A stretch of DNA of 64,000 bases from Selaginella tamariscina (Eukaryota > Streptophyta > Lycopodiopsida > Selaginellales > Selaginellaceae), in assembly GCA_003024785.1 (NCBI GenBank), contig PUQB01000181.1:347338-411337 (forward strand), written 5' to 3'. Of this stretch, positions 10,191-21,123 are shown one piece after another; positions within the stretch are counted from its first letter, which is position 1, and the number at the start of each line of letters is the position of its first letter. The notes beneath the pieces are model-generated. The model was given only the letters and a program-made list of their open reading frames with translations, had not been told where the DNA came from and made no database searches. A program made the position numbers and the translations under genes.

Positions 10191-12298
10191 ACTATCATGT
10201 TATGCAAATTTCGATATCAATACGATCTCTATGAATGTGTCTTCCCATTAATACAATAGGGTGCACTCAAAATATATATATATATATATTGGGCCATTCA
10301 CACTAACATTTAATTTAACTTTTCTACCTAAGTGGAAAGGGTTCAGAGTAATCCTTTTCACATTAATTTTTTAACTTAAAGTTTAAGTAAGTGAATATAT
10401 TCAATTTTAAATTTAAAATTAAGTTAAGAGCATGTCATTCACACATAATCCTTTAATTTAATTTCACAAGTGCGAATAAAAAGCTAATATTTGAAGTGAC
10501 TTCCAAAGCTTATTGTATATCACTTAATTTTAATTTATTTTTTCAAAGTAAGAAATTGGTGAATTTAATAGTCAAAACCTGTAAATTTTTCGAAAGGGTG
10601 TGAATGCCCCTACATATGTAATGTAGCTTGTACATATACGCAATAATAGTTGTGTGTGTGCGCGTTCGTGTGCCCATGAAGCTATATACACGAGTCCATG
10701 TTCTTTTCATGCAAAGTTCAAACACCCCTAGTATAGATTAGTTATGTATATGTATTGCAATACTTTTATTGTTTTGTGATTACTTTTAAACTTATAAAGA
10801 CTACTTAAGTGTTAAAATCTCTCTCTGAATATATATATATATATATAATATATATATATATATATTACAATACAGGAGTTTATTACTAATAATAACATTA
10901 ATGTAGAATCTGTAGACAAGTTTAAGTTATAATAGCCATAATAATTTAAATAAATAATAGTTTACTGTATACTATCAAATATGTCTTGTGTATATACATA
11001 TAAATATCATGTACATATGTTTTCTCGTGTGCATTTCTTATATATTATTCTGTTTCGTTTGGATTAAAAAAAGCAAAGACACGTATCCATACAGTAAAAG
11101 GTAAAAATGCGCACGCGCACACACACGTATGTGTGTACATATGTATATATTAATATAACTAACTCTTGTTAATTTTTTATATGTGATAATGTATATATAT
11201 ATAGTTAACAAGGTAGATATATTTTCTGAAGAGAATACAAATACATTTTTTACAATTTTTTGAAAGTGAAAGTGGATATATTTTGCTAAAGTTTCAGTAA
11301 TTAATTATTGAATTTCGAAATAACATTAAAAAATCTAAAAGTTTAACTTAGTATATCGTTTACGGTAATTCATTTAAATTTAAATTCTACACATAAAATA
11401 ATGTATGTCATTTTTAATAAATGCAGCTATATTTATAGGTTAAGTATCTCACAAACACACACACACGTTCACTTGAGTGCGTGTGTTATATTCATACTAG
11501 TAAAATCAGACGCAAAACATTAAAGACTAGTTTTTTGAATGTTATCATATCTAGAGCACTTCTGAAAAAATTTATGAAAATTTAATAAAAGGAAAATCGA
11601 AATAAGAGGATGGGTTTGATAATGTCGGGCTGATTAATTATAACATCTTATTAAATTAATAAATCTGTAAAGTTTAAAAGCATAACTTTCGAGTCTTGAT
11701 GTTTCAAGTTGGTTTTAAATGTTTGATTGAATGAAATTCTTTATTAATGAGTGATATAATGAGCCTCCCACAAAATATCAAATTGAAAGTTTTGTATGTT
11801 TTTGTTTTATGAACGACTTAAATAAGATTTTTTAAATTTAAAATAAATTATTCTTTGCTAGATATTTTAACACACAGATAAACTTTGTTATTGACATCAT
11901 TTATATCAATCGTTATTATTGCATATGAAGGCTAATCGATGGCAGAAAGACTGCCCTGTCAAAGATGGACGTATGAGATTTAATCTTATTTGCGTTGAGA
12001 GAGAACATGCGTACGAGTGGTCCAACTCACACAAGTACATACATGCATTATGTCGAGTCGCATAAACAAACAAACATTTATACATACGTATATATACATT
12101 AATCGTTCGTGGGTCTATATATATATATATATATATATATTCATATGTGTATAGCACACGAATTGACAAAGGACCAAAAGATTCGGAAACCATATGATAA
12201 TCTAATTGATTAAAAATTAAATCGTTTGATCAAACGGAATTTTAAATTTTAATTCTTTAAATTTTTAGTAAGAATTTAATAATTAATATAAAATTTTT
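10191..12298. other. Non-coding microsatellite-rich stretch (unit I)
   Basis: About 2.1 kb of AT-rich DNA with (AT)n runs near 10,275, 10,835-10,866 and 12,117-12,140. It matches 33,865-35,980 with small indels. I see no gene. The last 780 bp are the right arm of the inverted repeat that starts at 9,262. Confidence 0.7.
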
Positions 12299-12303
12299 AA
12301 AGT

Positions 12304-12492
12304 TGAAGAGCAGATATATATTCAGAAATGTTAGATGTATTCAGCTACAAAAACCCGGCTTATATACAGGAGACCCTCTGCCACGTGGCACTGACACATG
12401 GGAGCCAGATCACCACCCATGTGTCACTACACATGTGTGTATATACACATGCGTATATACAGTATGTTATATATATACAGTATTTACATTAT
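12304..12492 (-). repeat. 3' LTR of the Ty3/gypsy element
   Basis: Starts TGAAGAGCAGATATATATTC and ends TATTTACA in plus orientation. It lies after the integrase end in element orientation. It lacks a short stretch of about 17 bp that is duplicated in the other LTR. Confidence 0.85.
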
Positions 12493-15038
12493 CCTCCCCT
12501 TTGCGGCTGTGTAAATGGTGATGGATCTGATGGTTTGGATTCATGTGAGTTGGGCCATCTAAGGTATGATCAAATGTACTTAACGAGTCTCGAACGACAA
12601 ACCGTTTCATTCGAACCACGTGAACTATCTCAACCTCATGAGATCCCACCAATTGTACTTGATATACCTGAGGACTAACCTTTCGGAGTACTCGGTAGGG
12701 ACCAAACCACTTATGTAATAAAACCAGTTGCAAGCTCATGTGCAGTTAGTTTAGGAAAATGTACCAGGACTAAGTCACTGTCAGCAAAATCTGGTGGAAT
12801 TGATGTCGTGCATTGTAAAAAGATTGCTGCCGCATTTGAGCTCGACCAAGATGTTCAACAGACTCTGCACGTAGAAGAGGCAAAACAACATTCAAATGTC
12901 GAGCCTACATCTTTACATCCTCTACACATGGCAGATTCGATGATAACCCAATTCACTAGGCAACTTAGGATCATATCCATACAATGCCTTGAATGGAGAG
13001 ATACCAATCGAACTCTGAATGCCTGTTACATAAGCAAATCTCAAACATCGCAAATACCAATTCCAGTCCGTGTGATTGAAATTCACATACTTCGAAATCA
13101 TACCCTTGAGGTCCGATTCAATCGCTCTACTAAACCATCATTTTGTGGATGATATGAAGAGGCAAATGAATGTTTTACCCTACCTCTCACACAACACTCG
13201 GAATACCTTTGCATTAAAAGCGGGGCCATTGTCTGATAACATCCGCTCTGGACAAGAATGCTGCAAACCACATTATCGAACAGAAACAAAGCTGTTGACA
13301 TGGCAGTTGCATTTGGAGAGCACCAACCTCCACCCATCAAGTTAAGTAATCGGATATAACAATGATGTACTGGTTACCGTGAGAAGAACGTGGAAAAGGT
13401 CCCATTAAATCCACTGCAATTAACTCAAAAGGGCGAGAGACATTGATGGATTCCAACACCCCTATGGCCCGAGTCGTAAAGGAATTCCAAGTTTGACAAG
13501 TGGGATAGCTTTGAATATACCTGATCACATCACCACGCATGCTGGGCCAATAAAATGATCGGTGCAGCTTCTCCAACACTCGTTGGTGACCAAGATGACC
13601 TCCAACAATAGGTGAATCATGATATGCTCGAAGAAGGTGTGGAACATATGTACAGGGTACATCCAAACGCCATCTGTCATGCGGATTTGTCCCAATAAAA
13701 TACAATAAACCATCTGAAGTCGAAACTGAGCATGATATTGTCAAAATCGAGGTCGAAAGACGGATTTGCAAACGCATCGTGTAATTGCCTCGTCCATGGT
13801 TCATGTTTTTGAACATCCTGCCACTATTACAAGGATGGTAAGTCAACATCGAATACCTGAGGGGCTTGTATCAAATCGAACGCTGCAGCTACTGCATGAG
13901 CAGGCAAGGTGGAATCGAAGAGGGGTGCTCGAGAAAGTGCATCCGCATCCACCATTGTTCGCCCAGGCCTGTGCACCACCTTAAAGTTATATACCTGGAG
14001 ACGTAATGCCCATTTGGCTACGCGACCCACTAAATTCTTCCGTTTTAATAAGGAAGTGACAGCAGCATGACCACACTCCAAAAGTGTTTCACCTCCCATG
14101 TAAGTAGGCATGAAGTCGTTCAAAACTCCAAACAGCAGTAAGGCATTCTTTTTCAGTAGTGGAATAATTCCGCTCAGCCGGCGTGAGTACTCGACTAATG
14201 TAAGTCACCGGGTGTCAAATTGAAGAATCCACAGCATCAGCTTGCATCAATACACCACCAATACCAACATCTGAGGCATCTACTCGTAAAATGAACGGAC
14301 GAGTAAAATTTGGGTATTGAAGCAATGGAGGAGTTGTCAGGAACTCTTTTAACTGGTCAAATGCCTGCTGACACCTGCGAGTCCACTTGAAAGATACATG
14401 TGGATGAACTAACTCCCGAAGAGGCGATCAGTGAGATGATCAATGAATCGACCCAATATTGCACCTTTCCCAAGAAACGCTGGACTTCATGTACTGTATG
14501 GGGACGAGGGAACTCTCGAACATCTCGCAACTTCATTGAATCCACTTGTAAACCCTCTCGAGATATACGGTAACCCAAGTAAGTGTGTCGGTCGAACCAA
14601 ACACACACTTTTCAAGTTTCAACTTCAAGCCAACTTCTTGAAATCGATCAAGAACGCGCCGTACATCACGAATGTGATCCTCCCAAGAACCAGACCCATA
14701 AATGAGCACATCGTCGATAAAATCGGCAGTGATATTAGGCATATCGGAAAGAAGCTCATCCATCATGCGTTGAAAGGTGGCAGGAGCTGAAGTCAATCCA
14801 AAAGGCATGACCAAAAACTCGTAAAGACCAAATGGTGTCCGGAAGGCTGTTTTGGAATATCCTCCTCAGCCATAGGAACCTGCCAATATCCTGATGCCAA
14901 TCCAACTTAGTAAACCATCGATTTTGACTCAAACGATCTAATAGATCAGCAGAGTTCGGAAGTGGATAGACATCTTTGATGGTAACATCGTTAGAGGTCG
15001 GTAATCCACACAAAATCGTAAAGATCCATCAGGCTTGG

Positions 15039-16850
15039 TGTCAGAGTTTTAACCCAAAGGGCCAACACGTGGCAACACGTGGCTGCCAGATGGCCATTCG
15101 GCATCATCACCCTGTGTGAGCAACGCTAAGTTTCCCAGAACAACCCCAACGACCCCTAGGGTTAGACTCTAATGCCCAAGTGGACAAGAGACTTAGGGTT
15201 TAGCCTAAGTCTCCCTGAGAATGTCTGGCCCCCAGAACCCTTGAGGGATAACCCTAGTTGACTTAGGGTTTTAGAGTGTCTACCCCCAAAACCCTTGAGG
15301 GATAACCCTAGTTGACTTAGGGTCTTGCCCTAGAAGACCTAGACAGGCTCATGCCCTAACCCCATCATGGAGACGTGTGTTCCACACATACCCCCGTGAC
15401 AGAGCTAAGGCATTGTCACTTACCCCTTGAGGAATCACCCTCATCCGGGAGTACAACCCCTTTAGGGCAACAGGGGTACCCTGAACCACGACTAACCCCT
15501 AAGGGTTTTGATGGCCAAGTCATACCCTAGACCTAGGGTTAGTACTTAGTGAGGACACGAGTGTGCGCCGTAGGCGGACATGAGTGTTCTACTAAGCAAA
15601 ACTCCCTAAGGCTAGGTTTGGAATAACCCTAAGCACATGACCTTGCGAGTGCCTCACGAAAGGGCTTCTGCTAACATGTTCAGGTTGTTCAACCCTTGAA
15701 TTCCAAGGAGAACACTCCCCTAGCCAAATGTGCCAAAGCACACCTAGTTATGAGACCTAACCTCCCTTGAGCAAATGCCCAAGGCTTAGCACCCTAGTGC
15801 GAGCACAAGCATGTCTATTTGCTAAAGTATCCAACCCCTTGGGACAAGCCCATGACATAACCCAAAGGGCGGCCTCAGGCATTGTAACCATGTGACGTTT
15901 AGCCCATTGTCACATCTTCATGTGACACTGCCTTCCCCAATGTGGTATCATGCATAGCCCTTAGATTCAAGAGTTGCACCAAGTGCCACAAACGTGGCTC
16001 CTAAATGCCGACTCTAGAACCCCTCAATGAACCCTCAGGAACAAGTAATGAACCTGTCAAACAAGATCCCACGCTCACAGTTGGACAAGGACACGGATGT
16101 GCCTTGCTTGGCCGTGAGTGCTACACCTAGCTTGACGTGGAGGAGGAGGCTGGAGCGAGCCTCAACCTCTGCCTCTTGGAACGTGCATTCCGACAAGACC
16201 TCCTAGGCACGGATTCGCCAACGTTAAGGGTAAGCTACCCCGAAGGTGGGACGTACCCCTGGCATCTAGAAGTTAGGGCGGACAACAGAGGGTTGTACCT
16301 TAACGACACAAGCTGAAGCTTGCACCGACAGAAGAGCAACGAACTCATTCATGAACCCAGGAGCTCTCCTACGTATACTCTACCTTATTTATGTGACGGA
16401 GCCCCCCCCCCCTCTTTCCTGTTTGTATTAGTGGGCTGGCACTGAATTCTAGCCCCTTAGATAAATTAGCAATATGAGCCTATAACTCACCCTTACTCCT
16501 ACCCCTAAACCCTACCCAAGGGGGTGGGTTTTTAGGGCGTGGGTTAGGGCAACCCTAGGGTTAGGTCAACCTAGGGGTGTTCCTAACCCTACTTAACCGC
16601 CAACTCATCTGCAACAACCAATCATCCTATTCGGGACGTCAAAATTGGGGGTGGGTTTTCTAGATGGAATGCTAGCTTCGCCAGAGTTTCCTTGCAAATA
16701 CTTAATGACACCCGGCTGGACCATCACTAGATATCCAAGTGCACTAAGCGGGCCTGTTTCTTCTACACCTAGGGCTTATCAACATAGTACAGTAGGTAAC
16801 AACAGTCAACATCCAAAGTAAAGGGTCGAGTCATAGTAAAAACTATGACA
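15039..16850 (-). mobile_element. Solo LTR nested in the Ty3/gypsy element
   Basis: Inserted in the reverse transcriptase region. Its ends are TGTCA...TGACA, flanked on both sides by the 5-bp target duplication CTTGG (15,034-15,038 and 16,851-16,855). Its 1,812 bp hold no coding sequence. It is homologous to the LTR at 41-976, which is followed by a primer site, so I read this as a solo LTR of the same family left by LTR-LTR recombination. It contains repeated AGGGTTTAG/CCCTAA words and two near-identical stretches (about 15,225-15,260 and 15,280-15,315). It is younger than its host element. Confidence 0.85.
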
Positions 16851-18797
16851 CTTGGGAACCAAATGAGGTTCACATGCCCATGGACTCCATGATGGACGAC
16901 ACACCCGCTTACCAATCATATCTGTAACAGCTGTTCGCATAGCTGATAACTCTTTTGGTGACCTGCGTCGAACCGGGACTTTGAAAGGCTTTGCATTGCC
17001 CGTGGGTATACATTGTCGATTCTTCACACGTGCACCTTGGGACAGATCAAATTTGAACAAACTTGCATACTGCTACTTAAGTTGTTCGATGCATTGTGCT
17101 CGATACTCTGGTGATGGATCCGACATTTGAACCTATTGAGATGAACACCACCCCAAGACTGGAATCAAAGGAGCTGTATGTGTGATACAAACAGCAACAA
17201 GCTTCTCTAGACGTAAAGGAACAGACTGCAGAGACACAGACTCCAAGCGTAATATAGGAGGAGAGAGTGAAAAATCACACATACCTTTCGACTGCTTCAA
17301 CCAATCACATCCCAGAATAATGTTTTTGACCTAGGAAGGGACAACCCTAAGAGACCCAGAGGGAAACTTACGATTGTCACCCAAAACCAGCATAGTCGAA
17401 GTGGTGTATTGTGATACTGCACGAGACTATCCATTACCATATAAAATGTGCAAGACCTTATATGCACGTCTTAAGGGTAACGAGCACCGATGCGCTAGAG
17501 AAGTAGTTATGGAAGACATACTGGATCCTGTATCCACAAGCACTGTGACTGAAAGATCATTCACTCGTGCAGAAAATGTGAAAACTGGATGATCTGGTGG
17601 AACTTGCAAACCTTGATATGCATAGCGAAAAAGCATGGAGGTGAAGTCTCCATCGCACGGATCCCTCCGTCGCCCGTACGATTACTGGTTTTCCGCAACA
17701 AATCCATCTGCAAGAGAGGCTTCGTCATCTGGAAGCTCATCATCAGACATAATGGCTGCCACAGGCACACCATCCGGAACATATGGTCGCTAGCCTGGAT
17801 GTGGTGGACACCAATCAGGATACACATCGCATGCCCGCCAAGTATGTCCAGGCGCCCAACAAGCCCAACAATGAACTTGATTGGGTCGACCTGCATTGTT
17901 CCGATTCCTCCTGTCACGAATCCATGGATTTTGACCACCACGAGCAGGTACTGGAGCAGGTGCAGGATGATTTCGTGGAGGTGGTCCACGGGGTGGGCCC
18001 TGAGGTCGACCATGAAAGGCTTGCCGTGCGGGCACATATGCAGCAGCACCAACCTCCATTGCATCAGCACGCTGAACAAGAGGAGCAGGTAACCCAAGGG
18101 GACCACGGCCCTCACTAGGCACTAACTCAAAACGTTGAGCTAGTGCAAAAGCTTCCTCCAACGTGGTAGGACGAAGAGCCCGAATGAATCGAACAAGTTC
18201 GGGTCGCATAGTTAGCTTAATGGGCTCAGGCATGTTAGGATATGCACATCGAACTAAATCCCCGAACCTAATACTGAACCGCATAACAGACTCACCAGGA
18301 TGTTGTCGTATCACATGCAGTTGTTGGAAAGCATCATCTGAATCCTCAACTTTGCCAAACGTACGTTTGAAGCATTCCGTCAACTGATTACTATTGATTT
18401 GAATCTCCACAGCCAATCCATTATACCACTTGAGCGCAGGGCCTTCCAAACATGTAAGGAATTCTCTAAGAGCACGGGCCTCATCCCAACCATGGTAACG
18501 AATAATGACTTGGAAATGATCAAACTAGTGATATACATCATCTCCCGGATCACCACAAAGATCGGGTCGAACCTTCAGATTTGTGGCTTGTGAAGAAGAT
18601 GAAGGAGTACTAGAAGCAGATCCCTCGGCATGAGGCTCAGGCGGGGAAGAGGAGGACGGACCCTCAACAAAAACACTCCAACAACTTAGTTGTGCATCAA
18701 TAGCAGTAGCAATAATGTTAAAAGCCGTCTCCATGTTCATTGTCATGAAAACAAGAAAAGGAAAAGGCGGAAAAGGGATACCCAACTTCTCCACCAA

Positions 18798-18992
18798 TGA
18801 AAGAGCAGATATATATTCAGAAATGTCAGATGTATTCAGCTACAAAAAACCCTGTTTATATACAGGAGACCCTTTGCCACATGGCACACATGCGCACGTG
18901 GCACTGACACATGGGAGCCAGATCACCACCCATGTGTCACTACGCATGTGTATATATACACATGCGTATATACATATATACAGTATCTTACA
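18798..18992 (-). repeat. 5' LTR of the Ty3/gypsy element
   Basis: Starts TGAAAGAGCAGATATATATT and ends ATCTTACA in plus orientation. In element orientation it precedes Gag. It carries a short internal duplication (ACGTGGCA-type) absent from the other LTR. Confidence 0.85.
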
Positions 18993-19819
18993 AAGTCAAT
19001 TTCTGAAAAATGTGCTAATTCACTAATTCATATTACGATGGTTGAGGATCTGAACCGTCCATTATATAAATATTCATTATTTTTATGGCATCAAATAGAT
19101 AATGCGATAGCCTGATTTCGGTATAAAAAAATTAATGACAATGTGTTTTGGAATTTGAAAACTAATTTTGTCTAAGTAATTTTTATATTTTAATAGTCAT
19201 TATAAGTACATTTGATATAGCCTTAGCTTTTGTGTATATATAAATATGCACAGATATTATGTGTGTATACTTGTAAATACACTAAATGGTAAAATTTTAA
19301 TAATTATGTAGAAAATACTTTTTATATAGGTAAATTGAATATTAATTATTGATCGATTAAAATTTTTTTAAACCTAAGAATATATTTAGAATAGCGTTGT
19401 TAATGTAAAGATTTTACATATAAATGATTGTCCTCTTATAAGCATTTGATGATTGAGATAATCTGACGAGTTTAAACGAGATATTCAAACTTTAATGAAC
19501 TATGTAAGAAATTAGATATTTCACGTTATTTTGTTCTGAATCTAAATGTTTATATACTGATTTGTTACTAAATCTTAAGAAGAAAACAAAATCAAAATTA
19601 ATTAAAATTGTTATTATGTATATCATTATTTGTTCTTATATGCAGACACACGTACTCATGGCTGTTATAACTTAATTTCATCTACGGATTTTACATTTAA
19701 TGTAATACTAAACTCTGTGTTATATAGTTTAAGATATATGTAGAGAAGGTACTTTTACTTATAAAGTTATAATAACTAGTAATCGATGGTATATACAATT
19801 CTTCATGTAAGCTTACTTG
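18993..19819. other. AT-rich non-coding stretch after the element (unit I)
   Basis: Continues the duplicated non-coding sequence and matches 35,982-36,650 in unit II, with small indels. I see no gene. Confidence 0.6.
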
Positions 19820-20420
19820 ATTACAAATGTCCTGGCACCATCAACGCTACGAGGTCTGACAGGAAGAACAGAAATTTTAAACGCTATGGTTTCCTCGCAG
19901 AGCCGAGACGTGAGGACTGGAGACTAGTCGGACTTATGTGGCTCCCGGGGAAAGGGAAAAGCCACTTTCGTCTCCAAATAACTTGACAATGACTACCCCG
20001 TTTGTCCAGTTCCACTATCCACATAGACACTAGAACCGAACGATAATTGAATTAAAAAACGAAAAAACAAAGATATAAAAATATTTTGTATGCTAAACTA
20101 TATATTATCTCCAAGATATCAAAGAATATTCAAAAAATATCCTATATACTTTGAAAGCTCGAGCTCACAGATACCCAGTTTTATCATGTTTCCAATTTTA
20201 TCATGCTTTATCATGCTTCAGACCTTTACTAATTTCCTCGATGTCGGAATACTGTTGCATGCCGGTCCATAAACCAGTCCACATAGACACTAGAATCGAT
20301 GCTTGCCTTGGGTGATTCCATTGGTCACTGACAATGACCACCCTTAAACTGGATGCTTGCCTTGTAGTTGATTCAATAGAAGAGATGTTGCAGTTAACAA
20401 AATCCTTTTTAATCTCACAA
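19820..20420 (+). pseudogene. Gene Y fragment, copy 1 (unknown function)
   Basis: Decayed copy of the unknown plus-strand exon best preserved at 46,305-46,607. Shared blocks are TGRTETLN-like (about 19,857), EDWRLVGLMWLPGKGKSH (about 19,913) and an ACLVV..IEEMLQ end (about 20,340-20,395). The middle is expanded and rearranged, and no single frame spans it. It lies convergent with the CRN-like gene to its right, as do all four copies. Confidence 0.45.
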
Positions 20421-20429
20421 CCTGCCAAA

Positions 20430-20690
20430 GCTGACTCAGATGGAGGACCCCGCTCCCCTGCCTCTCCTCCACCCCCTCCTCCGCTGCTGCCTCCCCTCCA
20501 CCGCCACTGCTTCCAGCTGCCCCTCCCCCGCTGCTGCCTCCCCTTCACTGCTGCTGCCTCCTCCAGCCCACTTTGTTCTTCTTTGTTGCCTCCAGCTTTG
20601 TTCTTCTTTGTTGCACTGCTGCTGCCTCCTCCAGTTGTGTCTCTCTCCCGTTTTGCTCCCTATGAATATTAAATGGAGGTGGTAGTCCCA
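20430..20690. repeat. CT/CTG-rich low-complexity tract
   Basis: Pyrimidine-rich stretch built of CCTCC, CTGCTGCC and TTCTTCTTTG repeats. It gives proline-, serine- and leucine-rich peptides in all plus frames. A shortened form is at 37,275-37,440 in unit II and another at 46,680-46,760. It is probably an expanded simple repeat. Confidence 0.6.
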
Positions 20691-21123
20691 ACAACAAACT
20701 CAAAGCCGTGGTATGTCCTCCTCCTGAAATATCTCCCTGACCCGACTTGCAAAGTACCGGCGTTGAGTGTTAGGGCCAACTTCCTCCTCCCCATCTTTTA
20801 CTGTTATGGTAGAGTGTCAAAGCTAGTTGTCACCAAGAAAGAAAATACATTTACCTTTCGATATGCACAGGTGCTGGTAATAACCTTCTTCCGACATGCA
20901 CTGGAGGTCCTGGTAATAACCTTTTTTCATTATCTCTTTCATTCTCCGGCATGCGAGCAGGTGCGCCAGTTGGCTGCGTTCCTGTTCTTCCAGACAACAA
21001 ACGGCCTCAAGCCCGTCTAACCAATATGCCGCCTGAGTGGAGGACATCTGCCTCTTCACCCATTGCTTCTTGTTGAGATTAGCACGAGCACCTTCCACTC
21101 TCTCTATAGCAGAAGCTTGAGAC

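Larger units (their letters stand above)
12304..18992 (-). mobile_element. Ty3/gypsy LTR retrotransposon, broken, with nested solo LTR
   Basis: An intact empty site exists in unit II (near 35,980). Element ends are TG...CA, flanked by AAGT (or AAAGT counting one overlapping base). The LTRs are 12,304-12,492 and 18,798-18,992; by eye they differ by about eight substitutions plus three or more indels, so the insertion is moderately young. Parts on the minus strand in order are: Gag (about 18,449-17,790) ending in a CxxCxxxxHxxxxC zinc knuckle; protease (about 17,636-17,427) with VLVDTGSS; reverse transcriptase (about 17,060-16,851 and 15,038-14,530) with FIDDVLIYG; RNase H (about 14,500-13,990); integrase (about 13,850-13,000) with GGHLGHQRVL and YHPQNDGLVERLNR; and a C-terminal PYRVLRKVS region (about 12,740-12,600). 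The order protease-RT-RNase H-integrase defines Ty3/gypsy. It is a fossil with many breaks (ten or more) besides the nested insertion. Confidence 0.9.

Noticed and set aside
17589-18118. Plus-strand open frames of 110-170 codons
   Set aside because: They lie antisense to the Gag region of the Ty3/gypsy element and show no family motif.
20823-21120. Extension of the CRN-like gene beyond the last exon (a frame of about 100 codons with WVKRQMSSTQAAYWLDGLEA)
   Set aside because: With the clear GTGAGT...CAG intron removed, the frame ends at SSSGNA. The downstream stretch is conserved among copies and may be 3' UTR or an alternative end, but I cannot support it as coding.
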